Shown here one piece after another: positions 25,301-38,665 of a DNA stretch of 64,000 bases. Source of the DNA: Voacanga thouarsii. Lineage: Eukaryota; Streptophyta; Magnoliopsida; Gentianales; Apocynaceae. The stretch lies in NCBI GenBank assembly GCA_026120185.1, contig JANUWF010002353.1:248001-312000 (forward strand), given 5' to 3'. Made by a program: the position numbers and the translations under genes. Position 1 is the stretch's first letter, and every line of letters starts with the position of its first letter. The notes under the pieces are model-generated. The model was not told the origin of the DNA. It did not search any database and saw only the letters and a list, made by a program, of their open reading frames with translations.

Positions 25301-28300
25301 AGCAACAATGCATTCCTGATTGAATTTGATGCACCTGAGGAAGCTAGCATTGCCATATCTCATTTGAGAAGATGTCGTGGTGAAAATGGTAACCCTCTTC
25401 TGTCATCAAATGGTGGTCCAACTCATGGCATGATGCATGCTGAAAGTGCTAGACCTGGTTCTACTATCTTGGCTGATTCAGGTAACAGGTGTTCTGCAGG
25501 CAATATTATTGAACCATCGCAGGCTCATGGAGGGCAAGAGAATCCATCTGACAGTTACATGGCTAGGATTTCACGTTTATCTTCTATGCTCTCAAAGCTA
25601 CGTACCAAATACAATCTTACTAGCTCAGCATATTCTGATAATCGCATCACTGCAAATCATCAAGTAGCATCAACAAGAGAAGCAGAACATTTACCTACGA
25701 GCATTCTCTGGATTAATATTCCAAGCTTGAACCCCTTGCTTCTCACAGATGATGAGCTATTAGCTGTCTGCAATCTTGCCATTGAAAACATTGGATCTAT
25801 TGTCAGGTTGAGGAGAAGAAGCATACCCATGGGTTCCTCGTGGCTTGTTGAATGTAACAGCATAGACACAGCAAAAGCACTTTTAAACAATCTTCGGGAG
25901 TGTCCTGGGATGTTCTTCCAAATAGAATTCAAGTATGGAATAGCGATTATCCTTCTTGTTCTTCAATTTGCTTTTTTTGAGTTATTCATTTTGATTTTAT
26001 GATTTCTATTTATCAACCTTTTTTTATCTGAACAAAGGGAATCTCCATTTGAAGTGCTAGTGCATGTTTGATGCAGTTCTTGGGGTGATTATAAGTGTAA
26101 TAATTAGTGGTTGACAACTGAAATATCGTACTCATATACAAAACAGTTATCTGAAATACTAATTTTATCAGGTTCCATTGACTTGTTACAAGTAGGAATT
26201 AAGAGGTTTGAACTTTGATTTTATTATTTTCTTCAAGCATTCTTTACCGTCAGAGTTAATAAATCACAAAATCAAGTACTGTAGTCTCTTGCTATTGCTT
26301 AGTTTTACTGTAGCAACGAGGCACGTTTTTGACAATTCCAGAAAATTTTAAACAGGATATTTTGTTTTGATTCTTTTAAGCAATATCACTGCTTCTTTTC
26401 TTCTTCTCTTATATGATTTAAATCTTTTATTTTATCCAAAAAAAATAAAAATTTTATTAGTAGAAATAGGAATCCAGTGCTCTATTTGTTTTCTGTTTTT
26501 TATTATGAAAATTTCCTCCTGACTTTATCTATAAAGCAATTTGTTTCTTTCTTCATGTATAAGGGTTTCGCATGCATTGATATATTTCGAATGTTTTATT
26601 TTTGCATTATGTTTTTGAGAACTGAAGTAACCAAAGTATCAATTCATAGCATGAAATATAGTCACTCCATTCTTCCTCTATCTTAGTCTCTCCTACATGG
26701 CTTATGGATGATGGTTTAGGCATCAAACTCTTCAACTTTGGGGAATAATAAATCTTTGTGTTCTTTGTACTTACAAATTTGGAAATCAGATACTGAAATC
26801 TGTATACATCTTCTTCCATTTTTTTCACCATGGTATTTTTGTTTTTGAAAAGTTAATCCTGCTTATCCCTGAACCTCTGTGGGCTTACGTGATGTCTAGA
26901 CCCAGCTTCTGGTACCTGTAGATATTAAGCATCCTTTTGTGCATCTATTAGGGTATTGGTTCTTTTATATACTCAATATTTTTTGGAAAGAATTGCTTCC
27001 GTGGATTCTTCTTCACGGCACTATGGAATAGCTTAAATATAGTGCATTAAATGATTGCACATTGATTCCAACAGTCATCCTGGCATGCACCATAGCACTC
27101 CTCTTCCAGTAAAACCAGAGAAGAGTCCTCTGGAGCTTACATCACCAAGAGCAAATCCAGAAACTATTGGAATGATAACACCAGTTGGACATGGATTTCG
27201 GCCAAATTGGCCCCATGTTGGTCATAGGGGCATGCCTGAATATGGACCTAGGAATCCAGATAATATGTTTGTGGGTCCTTCACCTGGAGGTACTATTGTT
27301 TCCTTTCTTTTTTTCTCAGTATCTGTGTATTTCTCAATTTTACATGGGGACATGATGGCCTCTAATCCATTTAAATCTTTACTGATTGAAGGAGGAGTTA
27401 AGGATGTGAAATGCATTACGGATTTTCTAATGAATGCTCAGGTGTTCGTGTTGTTTCAAGTTCTGCTGAACGAATGTGGATGTACAGAAAGCCTGAAACT
27501 GAGCTGCATTCTGGGCCGGGTGGCATTTCTTGCATACCTGCGCCAACTCTAGGACCTCCTGTTGCACCATCACAGGCTGTTCAAACACCTCCTTTCCGAC
27601 CTCTCAATTTTCCTCCTAGTTCATGGGATGCACGTGGTTTTAACCGTCCTGCTGTACATCCTATTTCGCCTGGTGTAGTGCCTAATGTGTCTAGTATTCA
27701 TCATAATCCAATTCCACCTCCATTTATACCAGCTTCTGTAACCCCATTGGCTCAACTGCAGGGAACTGCTCAGCTGTCATTCGATCAGATGTTTTCTCTT
27801 CCTGTGGTTACTCCACCTCCTCTTATATCTCCATTACCCCCTTCCCAACCTGATGTTCAGCCACCACTGCCTGCATCTCAACCTCCTCCCCCTTATTCTC
27901 AGCCACCTTTGGTTCCTCCTCCCCCTTATTCTCAGCCACCTTTGGTTCCTCCTCCTCCTAATTCTCCACCTCCCCCGCCACCATCAGAATCTTCTAATTC
28001 AGAGTGTTCTATGCAGTGCCAGTGGCAGGGTACCTTGAGCAAAAGTGGGATTCCTTACTGTACTGTTTATGCACGGAGAATCAATTCGGATATTTGCAAG
28101 TATTCAAATGAGATGGCTGAGCCTGTAGAGTATGGATTTGCTTCTGGTTTCATAATTTAATAACCTGAATGTGAAAGAAATCTGACATTTTTCTTCTTGT
28201 TATTTGTGCAGATGGCCTACTAAATTAGATATGACCAAACGCACTGATTTTCGGCATGTGAAAACAACATTTTCAAATACTCCTGCGCAAAAAGTGAGTC

Positions 28301-29822
28301 TTGAAATTTTCACGAACTTCACATATTGCAGCATCTTTTGTGTCCTGAGAACCATAGGAGTACAACTTTCTTTGTGAAACTGAAATAGCATGTAAGCAAG
28401 AAACAAAAGTTGCATATGAACTTTCTTGAAAGACTTTATCCCTCTTAGCAGCATAAATTGTTCCCTCATATCGTTCTCTGTCCTTCAAGGACCATTGATG
28501 GAGTAAACAGGCTTAACTTTTAATTTTCTACTGCCTCCGTCCCAAGGAAATTGACAGTATTTGACTTGAGATGAGATTTTATACAAAAGTACAAATTGTA
28601 ATATAATAGTAATATAATAAAAGTAAAAATTGTAATATAATAGTTATATAATATAATAAAAATGAAAAATATGTGGGTCTTAAAATACTTTATATCAAAT
28701 ATAAATATGTAAAAGTAATATATAAGAGGTATATTGATTATTTTTATAATGTATAATATATTAAAAACTTGCCTTTTATGGAAAGCGTCAATTCTTTTGG
28801 AATAGTTCAAAATAGTAAGTAGGTCAATTTTTTTGAGATAAAAGAGTTCCCCCCCCCCCCTTTCTTTACTTTGTATATGTGAGAAGTGTGTTTTGTTCCT
28901 TGAAAATGGACCGTGGTGCTATTTTTTCACTGGAAACTGGTTGAGCATAGCATGAATTACTCAAAATGCTATTTCTTTTTGAGGGGGGAAGGGTGGGGTG
29001 AGGGTTGGGATGGGTTTTATTAGTGATTGTCTGCAGTCACATAGTTGTCTTCGAAGATTCTAGAGAAGAGTTTTTTGTTTTCTCTGGTCCCACTATCTAT
29101 GGGCAGCAAAACCACCCCCACATTTTTTTTTTTTAATTGGGGGGGGGTGTTTGGGGTGGGGATAGGTATGGGTTTTCTGTGTTCTTATTATGCTTAATTT
29201 TGTCTTCTACTGACTGTTTCGCTTTATACAGGAAGGGGGTGTTTCTGTGCTTCCTCTTCCATTTCTGCATATTTTGAGTCAGTGTTGTGGGTATAACCAT
29301 GTGTGGTTTTGAATGAATGTAATGCAGAGAGAAGTATGCTGGCTGCTTCCTTCCGATCAAGGTGACCAGAAGGGTGTAAGTTGATTCTACCTTCTACTTA
29401 AGTTGTCATAGTGGCAAGATGTAGTGTATAATATTCATGAACTAGAAGCATTTGTTTGCCCTAGAGATATAATTGAAGTTGATGCTTAGCGAACCAAGCA
29501 TCTTTTTGTATCAGGCCTTGAGGGATCGACTCTCTGCAGTTATCTTATGGTTGGGTTTATGTTGTACTTGCAGACTTATTTTATTGGTCTGATTGAATAC
29601 TGCTACTTTCTTGTGCAGTTTCAAGATTTTATTTTGTACCTGCAGCAAAGGGAATGTGCAGGGGTAATCAAAATTCCAGCCGTTAAATCCATGTGGGCAA
29701 GAATTCTTTTTATACTTCCTTACTCTGCCGATACATGTTCAATGCTGTCCATTCCACCAAATCCTTCACTTTGCCTTATTGGTCTGATCTTGCCCAAAGA
29801 AACAAACTTTGAATGGGTCTGA
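19319..29822 (+). CDS. FPA-like RNA-binding protein with RRM-like repeats and C-terminal SPOC domain
   Basis: Eight coding exons: 19319-19595, 22305-23038, 24209-25932, 27075-27289, 27442-28129, 28212-28293, 29328-29375 and 29619-29822. All have GT-AG borders and phases fit, giving 1323 residues. The start was placed at the GCCACCATG context, after which comes the basic PLKKRK. Residues ~1-337 form a conserved helical region. RRM-like folds lie near 578-655 (RNP2 LWLGSL, RNP1 KGFAIIEY), 667-735 (HVYIGHV) and 836-911 (ILWINIP). A Pro-rich stretch lies near 1115-1170. The SPOC domain, ~1176-1323, runs from [15 protein letters not shown] to the end. Arabidopsis FPA, with RRMs and SPOC, controls poly(A) site choice in the nucleus, and SPOC reads phosphorylated RNA polymerase II tails. 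A similar role is inferred. The long N-terminal region before the RRMs separates it from FPA itself. Confidence 0.85.
21301..21416. repeat. Compound CT/CA/TACA/TA microsatellite in intron 1
   Basis: Runs of CT, then ACACAT/CATACA, then TA and GTAT units within the 2.7-kb first intron of the FPA-like gene. The CATA and GTAT halves are complementary around the central (AT)n and can form a hairpin. Frames across it are artefacts. Confidence 0.9.
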
Positions 29823-32065
29823 TGTATAACAGGGAGGTGGAAGAGGAAGGCAAGCTGTGGTTTGTGACACTGCTATTTTGTGCATAGACGAATTGCATTC
29901 GAAAAGAAGCTTGCAATAATCACGAACAATTAGAACTGATATAAAGGAAAATATTATTGAACTGGCATGATGCATCCCTCGTGAATCAGTATTTCTGCAA
30001 GGACGGACCTAATTCATTGTGAAAGTGGACTGCACATTGGTTTTTCAGTGGTAACAAATTTGTCCTTGCAATGGATGGCCAAGCTGAAAGGCTGCTTACA
30101 TACACTATAGTAAGTTCGATGTAACTCTACAATCTTGCTAGTTGATTACTGAGTCCCCCAAAAAAAATTTGGTTTAAATGTATGCGACACTGGTAACAAC
30201 CTTTATGACTTTACAGACTTATGGATAATCTCTTTTCTGCTCTTTAGTGTGCTTCCCCGGTTTGCGGACTTCGGTCCTTGGGAAACTATTGTAACCTCAA
30301 AATGCTTAGTGCATATGCAGTGCATGTGATTGGAGACCATGTTCATATGTCATCAGTTTCAGGGCATAACAGATCCCTCCCTCCTGTTCCTCCGTCGCAG
30401 TCCTCCCCTCTCTCTGCGTCAAAAAAGTAGATAACGGACGACAAATTCCTTCTTCCTATTCCTCCGTCGCCGTCTCACTGGGTTGAAAAAGTAGACGACG
30501 GACGACAAAACCCTAGCTATTTTGTAGAGATTATTTTTGTAGGGAAATCTGTAAGGTCCCTCAGAAGAAAAGAGAGAAAAATGGAAAAGGGCAGGGCTTT
30601 TATTGGGAAATTAGTTCACGGTCTAGGTAAAAGATGGTTCTGAATCTTGCGCTACGTCTTTTGGTACGCCAATTCTGCATAACCTCAAACATCTTCTTGT
30701 ACTCTAATTCTATGTAACTTCTACTTATCTAACTCTTAAATAATCTGTTGCAGTCTAATAGATTAGCACATTACGAACCTCCCCTAAGTTTAAGAAAGCA
30801 TAGCTGCGCCGGAATGCACCCCAAGTGGGATTGTATTCATTTTTTTTTTAATATTAATGTAATTCTAAATTTTAATAAAGAATTTATAGACTTGAAAAAT
30901 TAACATTGCAATCTACTGATAGCGAATAATAAAATGGTCAATATTTTTTTTTAAAAAAAAATTATTTTATAAAATTTATTTCTCGTAAAAAAATTTAAAC
31001 AAATTTTTTAATAAAGAATTACAATCCAAGTTCACCATTAGTATCAATATCAATTATCAAGAACTAACAAATTTGACAATTGAAGTCCAATTCTAACCCT
31101 CCAGTATAATGATCCTTTTGACCCAATAAAATATATATAACATACAAAAGAAAGAGAAGGGGTAAAATTTATGGGGTGCTAAAATTGTAAATAGAGGAAA
31201 ATAGTTTTCTTTTAGTTTCGTTATCAAATTAGATTCTTTTACCTACAAAACAGTAGAAATTCCTTTAGGGGAAGTCATTTTGGGAGGTTTGATTTTGCAT
31301 TTTCCATATTAAAATTAGAAAATGACATATATATTAAAAGTGGTTGATTTTTTTTCTTTTGAAAAAAAAATAACTATTTATACTAAAGATTTACAAAAAT
31401 TACCGTTCATCTATATATTGAAAATTTCTTACGTAATTTATAAATTTTTATAAAGAAAATAAAAATCGATAACCATATAAGATGTAATTTCACTAGTCCA
31501 GAAAAAAAATAAATTTTTATTCATTTTAATATCACCTCCAAAATAATAAAAAATATTGATGATGAAATATCTTTAAATGCGGCCCTTCTTCCAAATGAAC
31601 ACAATTAAAACCCTTATTTTTCCTTGCATAAAAAGTGTTAATGCTACATTTTGTCAATTTTTTTAGGTGGGGTATTAGTAGGGATGTGTTGTGATTCATT
31701 AAAAGAAAAAAGTCTTTTGACTACTCTATGAAAAATAATTAGTTTTGCCTAGTAATTTATGGTTAAAATAATATAAAGAATTTTAATAAATTAGAGTGAA
31801 TATTTAAAATGTTTATTAAGAAACGTAAAAAAAATAATTACTTAAAATATTATGGAACAAAAATTACATCCATAATAATTCTAAACTATGATAGTTAGTT
31901 ATAAAAATTAAAGGTCTATTTAGATTTCAAAATTTATTTAAAAAATATTATTTTGAATATAAACAATTATTTATTCCAAAACCATCACAGTATTAATCAG
32001 GTCCATAAAGCCCTGGCAGAAGCAAGAAGAACACTCGACGGGGGCGTACGAACGCTCGCTGGTGA
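29823..32065. other. 3' UTR of the FPA-like gene and intergenic DNA
   Basis: The first few hundred bases are probable 3' UTR. At about 30366-30515 a unit of roughly 75 bp with CCTCCGTCGC and CGGACGACAAA occurs twice, ending with a telo-box-like AAACCCTAG at 30508-30516. The rest, to 32 kb, is AT-rich with no protein I can support. Confidence 0.55.
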
Positions 32066-32073
32066 TATATATA
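32066..32073 (+). promoter_or_regulatory. TATA box of the ASCC2 gene
   Basis: TATATATA is followed by a (GA)n run and lies about 85 bp before the start codon at 32154, the expected spacing for a ~55-nt leader. No ATG lies between it and the start. Confidence 0.55.
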
Positions 32074-32153
32074 GAGAGAGAGAGAGAGTGAGGGCAGAGG
32101 CTCCTCAACTTTCAGCATCGTCGTCGTTCAACCCAAACACAGAGGACACGGAG

Positions 32154-35100
32154 ATGTCGAATAGGTATAATAATACCGGACAGGGAAGGAGCGAAGCGAA
32201 CAGAAGGGTTTTCCCTAGAGCCCAAATGAAATTTGTTCCAAAGGTCGAACCAAATTCAAACCAGACGCTATCTAATTCTATCAGACAGTCACGTTCAAGC
32301 CAATCCGGTGCCGCCTCTAGCGGCGATGGTTCAGTAGCGGAGAATAGGATTAAGATGGGGAACGATGGGGAATGGGTTTCTAACAGTGGAATACACAGTG
32401 GCAATTTTGTAAATTACTTACCCCAGGACGAGGCCGTGGCTTCGGGTCTTGGCGCCCATGAGGGTGGGTTGGATCCCTTGGAGTCTGAGCGAGTGGTGGA
32501 TCTTTTGAATAGGGAGCTATCTCGCCTGCTTAAACTGAAGCCGAGAGATTTTTGGAAAGAAGGTTATCTGTTGATTTTTAATTTAGTCGATGATCTGCTT
32601 TTGCCAATGTAATTCGTGTTATGCTTCTTCTTCTTTTGCTTTAAATTGCATTCCTTTTAACATGAATAAGTTTGAATGTAGATGTAGATTTCAGGGTGTT
32701 TATCATTGTTTGCACGATCACTAATTTGACTTTATGGTTTCACTGGTTCGAATGAGACTTGAGTTCATATACGATTAGAATGCAGCTACAAGTTATTTGG
32801 CTTATTGGGCTTGCTAGTTTGATCGCATATTTAGTAGATATAGGCATCAAACATACGATTTAGAATGGTTCTTTTGAAATGGAAGTTAAAATTTCTTGAT
32901 GTTAAGATAAAATTAAAGGCATTGCCATCTTTCATGCTGATGTAGATGTGGTGTGGTTGTGTTGTTGAATGGAGAAGATACATAGCATCTACTTCTTTGC
33001 ATATGGCGGGAAAGTTGGGCTTAACATGATACACGTGTTAAGTTAACAAATATAATGGTGGACAAGACAAGTGCTTATGCTGTTCTAATCTATATGAATT
33101 TGGTGCATTAATTAGATGTAGCAGAAGCTATTTAATAAAAGAATTGTTTAATGAGTGCTCTGCAAAGTTTATCATTCCTTTTTTTTTTTTTGTGTGTTTC
33201 CCAGTGGCCAGTGATACCTCTTTGCATGCCTTCGTTGAAAGCTTCTTAAAGTACAGGAGTAGATGGTTTGATTTCCCATACCGTAGTGCCAAGGGAATAG
33301 TTGCTGGGGTCATTGTTGGTGAGTTTGAGCTGTGCCGACGTGTCTTCATGCTCTTATATCGCATGTAAGTTTCAAATGCCATATTTGATGCTGTGCCATT
33401 AGGTATCAATCTTCTGTTGAATCTCAGCTACTAAACAGGACTAATCTAAATATTCATCTGTTACAGTTCTTCAAATCGGGATCCTGGTGCTAGAAATGCG
33501 GATAGTCTCAGTTCAAAAGATCATGCAGGTGTGCTTTGTAGCAATTTGTGGTTACAGCCTTTTTGAGAGGTCTTAATTGAATTAGAGTGGAAAAGTGTAG
33601 TCACATCATAGCAGTTCTTTTGACAGTTGAATGAGATATTCGGGATGACTTGTTAGTGAGTTTCTCATCTTGATCCTAGAGTCATGATGTAATTGCATTG
33701 TGAGAAGATTACCATGTAGTCTCAAGTAGATGGTCTGGAATTATATAAGATAGCCTTTTTGGGCAGTTGAAAGTGGATTATCTGGCATTCTGCAAACATC
33801 AACTGGTTTTTCAGTGGTGGTTGTTTTTGGGGCATCGCAGTTGCTTTCCTTTACCATTTCCTGAGTTTTTTATTTTTTTGGTAACTCAAAGGAGAATAGA
33901 TTTACTAGTCCCCCCCCTCCCCCCCCTTTCACCTCTACGTTCAAATTGCTTTGTTCAATAATGTACTGGAAGTAGAAAACTCAGCTGTAGAACTGCCAAG
34001 TTAAGTATTTCTCTCCGTATCATAAATTAATTGATATTTTCGAAAGTACACTCTGTTCACTAATTCCACATGTAGCTCTTTTGCAGGAAAATAAGTTACT
34101 TGACTTGCCAAAGCTTTTAGATATTTGTGCTATATATGGCCATGAAAATGAAGACCTGACCAGATTATTGGTAAGTTTTTGTAATTTAACTTGTATTTGT
34201 TACTGCCTTTGTAAATACTTATTGCTATTGGTTTGATTTGTCCCTTCATTCTAAGTATATTTTTCATAAGTTCATAATCAATTATTTTGAAATTTTGATT
34301 CTTCATTGCATTCTGCTGCTTGATGCAATGTCGTATACTTATCCAAAATCAGTGTCCATGTTCTTTTGTCTCCCACTTTCATATGAGTATGACAATTGTT
34401 TCCCTCCCCAAAAGGTTCAAATTAGTTTTTTAAGATGCTGTTTGGAAGTAGTTATATATGTGTGTGTGTGTGTGTGCGCGCGCCAAATCATGGCACCACT
34501 ACTATTACTTTCCTTGATTTTTTTTCTATTCGTAGAGTGTGCTTTGAATATGTGTTCGAATACCCAACCAGTTATACAAACATTGGCAGATTGCATTTTC
34601 ATTTTTGGTGTCTTCCTCCAATGGCATTAATATGCTTAATTGGCAAGTATTGGAGTTATACCTTATCAATTTGGATCACAATTTCCAAATAAATGTATAA
34701 GACACTTCTCCTGAGGATATTTTGCTTCACTCTTAATACTTTGAAGACCCACATATTATTTTTTAATTCAGAACTTTGGCATGCAAAACCTTGGCCTTAA
34801 CCACCAGTCTCATTTGGAAGGAGTTGCGTAATGCTTTTGAAATATTCTTCAGGTTCTGAACTCAATCAAATCCCAGCCCTGGATGCATGATGAGTTTATA
34901 GCAGTCTTGTCACATTTCTTAAGCATTGTCCACACAATGCATGAACGTTGCAGTTCATCTTTGGAGGTGATCATTTCCCTTGCGTGTTGACATCCTGTTT
35001 TATGATGTTGATACTGCTGTTAATTTTTTCGTAGGATAGGAAGCTTTCACTGAAATGTTTTGCATATATTTTTTGAAAAATATCTTTTGCAGGAAATATA

Positions 35101-38100
35101 TGTTTTTAATGTGAAAATGATCTGTCCTTGCATATTCCTTTATGCTTTTGAAGCAATAAGAAATCTTCAGCAAAGGGCAATGTTATTTCTTTAGTTGCTT
35201 GAACAAGAATTTGACTTGTTCATTGAATTTCACTCTGATAAAATTGGCTCCCTGATATATTTGTAGGTTCTGTTTTCCTCTGGTGACCTGCAGGGTCAAG
35301 GAGTTAGCCGACTTCGTTCAGACTATTTGGAGGTGATTCTTGGTTGATTTGTTTGTTCAATGCTGGCTAACTCCTGTCAAATCCCCTCCACTCTCTTCCC
35401 CCAATTCTCACAGGAAATCCAAATATGAATTGAGTCAAAAGTTAAAGGAACCATCATTATCTGGGAGTCTATCTTGTTACTGCAGTGCTAAGATCAACCT
35501 GGAGAATGACTTTTTAGTAAAATAGTTCCTAATATTGCAACAGTTGCTTCGTTGCCGGTGAAAGTGATTTAATGTTTTCACCGCAGCTTTTAGGGAAAAA
35601 AAGTTCATTGTTTTCAAAGTTTTCTTGGTTGGCATTTACTTTCTCTTATTTGTCATAACTTTGTATTTATGGCCAAGCAATGTATAGTTTTAGTGCAGGG
35701 TTAACCATGATTACTTCTCCAATGACTGATCATGAAAGTTGTGTGTTATTTCTCCTCCTCCATCTTGTGTGATAGATACTCTTATTGATGAGGGCATGGG
35801 TGTCTTGTTCTTATTTGCAGGTAATGGATTTTATAAATGATGCAGTTGTTACTGTAGATGCCTTTATTGAAGCATACAAGGATGCAGCTCTCTTCTTCTC
35901 TTGTCCCATTGACATGAGGTCGAGCATTAACTGCCGAGAATTTTTCATATTTTTAATATTCAAAGCATATAGGTGCATGCTATTGGAAATTGTGTACTTA
36001 GGTTCAATAAGAGAGAAGATGGTATGGGTCAAACTCATGGATATTAATTGATTAAAAAAGCAAATAAAGCATCTCATGTTGCTGCCTAAACCTTCTGGCA
36101 AAAAGATCAGGTCATGCAATTGCAAACTTTAGACAGAGCTACTACTACTATTGAATCAAGAGATTGCCAATTTATTGTCAGAACCATGTGTTGAAGCTTA
36201 AAAGTAACTAGCTTGATTGATGTAGTGCAAGCAATGGCACCAATTACTATCTTGTTGTAATGAAGAAATTTTTTATTGTGTTGTAATCTGATGTTCTCTA
36301 TGCTCTATTTGCATATCAGATTTTGGGAGAATTTGTTCAGTTTGGTGGATGAGAAGTGGGGTGTGTCCTAACACAGTTCTAGAATTCATACGGATAAAAT
36401 TCTGTGGTTTTGGCAAGACTAAGAGATGGAGGTATAAAGTATTCTGTGGCGATGTGTTTGATTTGTAATTTTTGGGTGACATGGATATAAAGGAATAACA
36501 GGATTTTTAAAGATCAGCATATGCCTACTGAGTTAGTTAGGGGGAGGGTTATTTTTCTATCATCTCTTTGAGCCATAGCATCTGATGTTTTTTGGCAGTG
36601 TAGCATTGATAGATATACACAGAGATTGATTGGAGTGTTGCATTTATGTAGTTTTTATTTTACTTTCTTATCTCTTGTGTTTCTTCTTTTCAGTAATAAT
36701 ATATCTTATTTGGTTTATTAACTTTCTATCCTTTAATTTTTCCCCCTCTACAGTTTTGGTAATTTGGAATTGCTGACTACCCTTGCACGATTACATGATT
36801 CACTGCTGCCATCATTACAGAGGGGGTTGCATATTGTTTTTGCATCGCGTGAGGATGCATTACAGGAAGCACCTAGCGACATGTTTTCAGATGTTTCTAT
36901 CAGTTTGAAGTTGTTATCAACAAGGATGGTAAACTTGGGTTGGAAACTATTATACTTCTGTTATCTCAGCGATGAGGCTTTTGAAGCTAGTTGTCCGTTT
37001 CCAACTTCCATGAAGATGCTTCCAGCAAATGTTGATGACCCTGTGGTAAGGGCAGACATTTTGTTACAGACAGTGAGAGACATCAGTCAGGAATATGTGC
37101 ATAGTCATGAGGTACATTGGAAGGGAACATTTCTCCAATACATGGAAAAGAATCATAAGATAATGAGCAGAGTTGGATTATTGCGAAATGCAGGTAAGGA
37201 TGATAATTTTATGAAGTTGGTCTATTCTAGGTTCTTTACTATAATATGATCAGCCGTAGTCTGAACCTTATTTTCATCTAACTGGTCTTTAGCAATTTGG
37301 AGTTCTTTTATGGCTGAATCTGCTCCAGCATTTGTAGGAAATACTAAATTTCTTTACATTCTTTCTTTTGGAGGAAATGATTTTTTTTTTTAATCGTTCT
37401 TGTGTATGATGTGATCATGGCTCATCAATGTTTGATATTTGTCAGCAGTGTGTAATTGATGCTAAAGCAACTTTTTTGTAGGGTGGATATCAATGGATGA
37501 TGAGCAGATACAGTTCCTTTTGGGCATCCTTGGGCACCCAGTGGAAGTCAACAATATTAATGAGACACCCCCCGTGGCATCTCCTGGGGTCGGCAACATC
37601 CGGCAGGCTGATGAAGATACTGCCATTTTAGAGTCTAAAATTGGTCAAATAAAAGACTTGTTCCCCGAGTATGGAAAGGGTTTCTTGGCAGTTTGTCTTG
37701 AAGCATATAACGGGAATCCTGAAGAGGTGATCCAGAGGATCCTGGAAAATACTTTGCATAAAGATCTTCAATCTCTGGATATTTCACTGGAGGAAATTCC
37801 GCCAAGAAAATCAGTTGCTTCCGTAAGCATGCATGACAAGGGAAAAGGGAAGCTAGTAGAATCTCCTCTGCAGTCCTCAACTGATAGGCAGTCTTATCCT
37901 CCCGAGGGTCCTTCAAATTCATCATCTTTGGTTGGAAGGTACACAAGGAAGGCTGTCACTGATTTACCTGATTATGAGACCCTAAATTCCAGAGACGAGA
38001 AGCACGTGTCAAAAACTGCGGCTCTTATATCACAACTTGAGTATGAAGATGAGTATGATGACTCTTTTGATGATCTAGGCTTAAGTGTTGGTGACTCATG

Positions 38101-38665
38101 GTTGGAGGAAAGCGGGACACAGGGTGACAAAGTAACTTCAGATAATGGAAAATCACGGGAAGTTGATAATGGCAAGTCTAGTACATCCAATATGATATCA
38201 AAATGGAACTCGAGGAAAAGACCCCAATTTTATGTGAAGGATGGTAAGAACTATAGTTACAAAGTCGAGGGTTCTGTGGCGGTAGCCAACTATAACGAAG
38301 CCTCCTTAGTTAATCAAGCGCAGAGAGAAACTATTTATGGCCTTGGACGAGGTGGTAATATTCCTTTAGGTGCAGTTAAAAGGCTGACGGAATCTAATGG
38401 TGAGGACAATGTTGAGCATAATAGTAGTGAGGTTGAATTAGCAGCAAGCCGAGGGTACTTCCGTGGTAAAGGAAGGAGAGGAAGCGAGCGAGGTCCAGGG
38501 AATTCCTGGGGCCGAGGAAGGAGGGGAGGCGAGTCTCAAAGTGATGAAGTTGAAGGACAAGATGATGTGGGGAATTTCCGTGGTAGAGGAAGGAGAGGCG
38601 GGGGAAGAAACCACTACAGAAGAGATCAAGCTCTGAGGAAGCATTTGACTGGATTGAGAGGTTGA
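32154..38665 (+). CDS. ASCC2: Activating signal cointegrator 1 complex subunit 2 homologue (CUE domain)
   Basis: Nine coding exons: 32154-32562, 33205-33364, 33467-33528, 34076-34170, 34853-34966, 35267-35332, 35821-35918, 36754-37193 and 37482-38665. They join in phase to 875 residues. The N-terminus is disordered and Ser/Asn/Gln-rich. Residues ~110-480 form the helical ASCC3-binding region. A CUE domain lies near 530-575 (IGQIKDLFPEYGKGFLAVCL, then EEVIQRILE), which in human ASCC2 binds Lys63-linked ubiquitin. The C-terminal ~70 residues are RGG/RGR-rich (GRGRRGG), suggesting RNA contact. In animals ASCC2 recruits the ASCC3 helicase to alkylation damage and to collided ribosomes. The plant role is inferred from the family. 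The first ATG after the TATA box was taken as start; the frame upstream is open but has no ATG. Confidence 0.9.
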
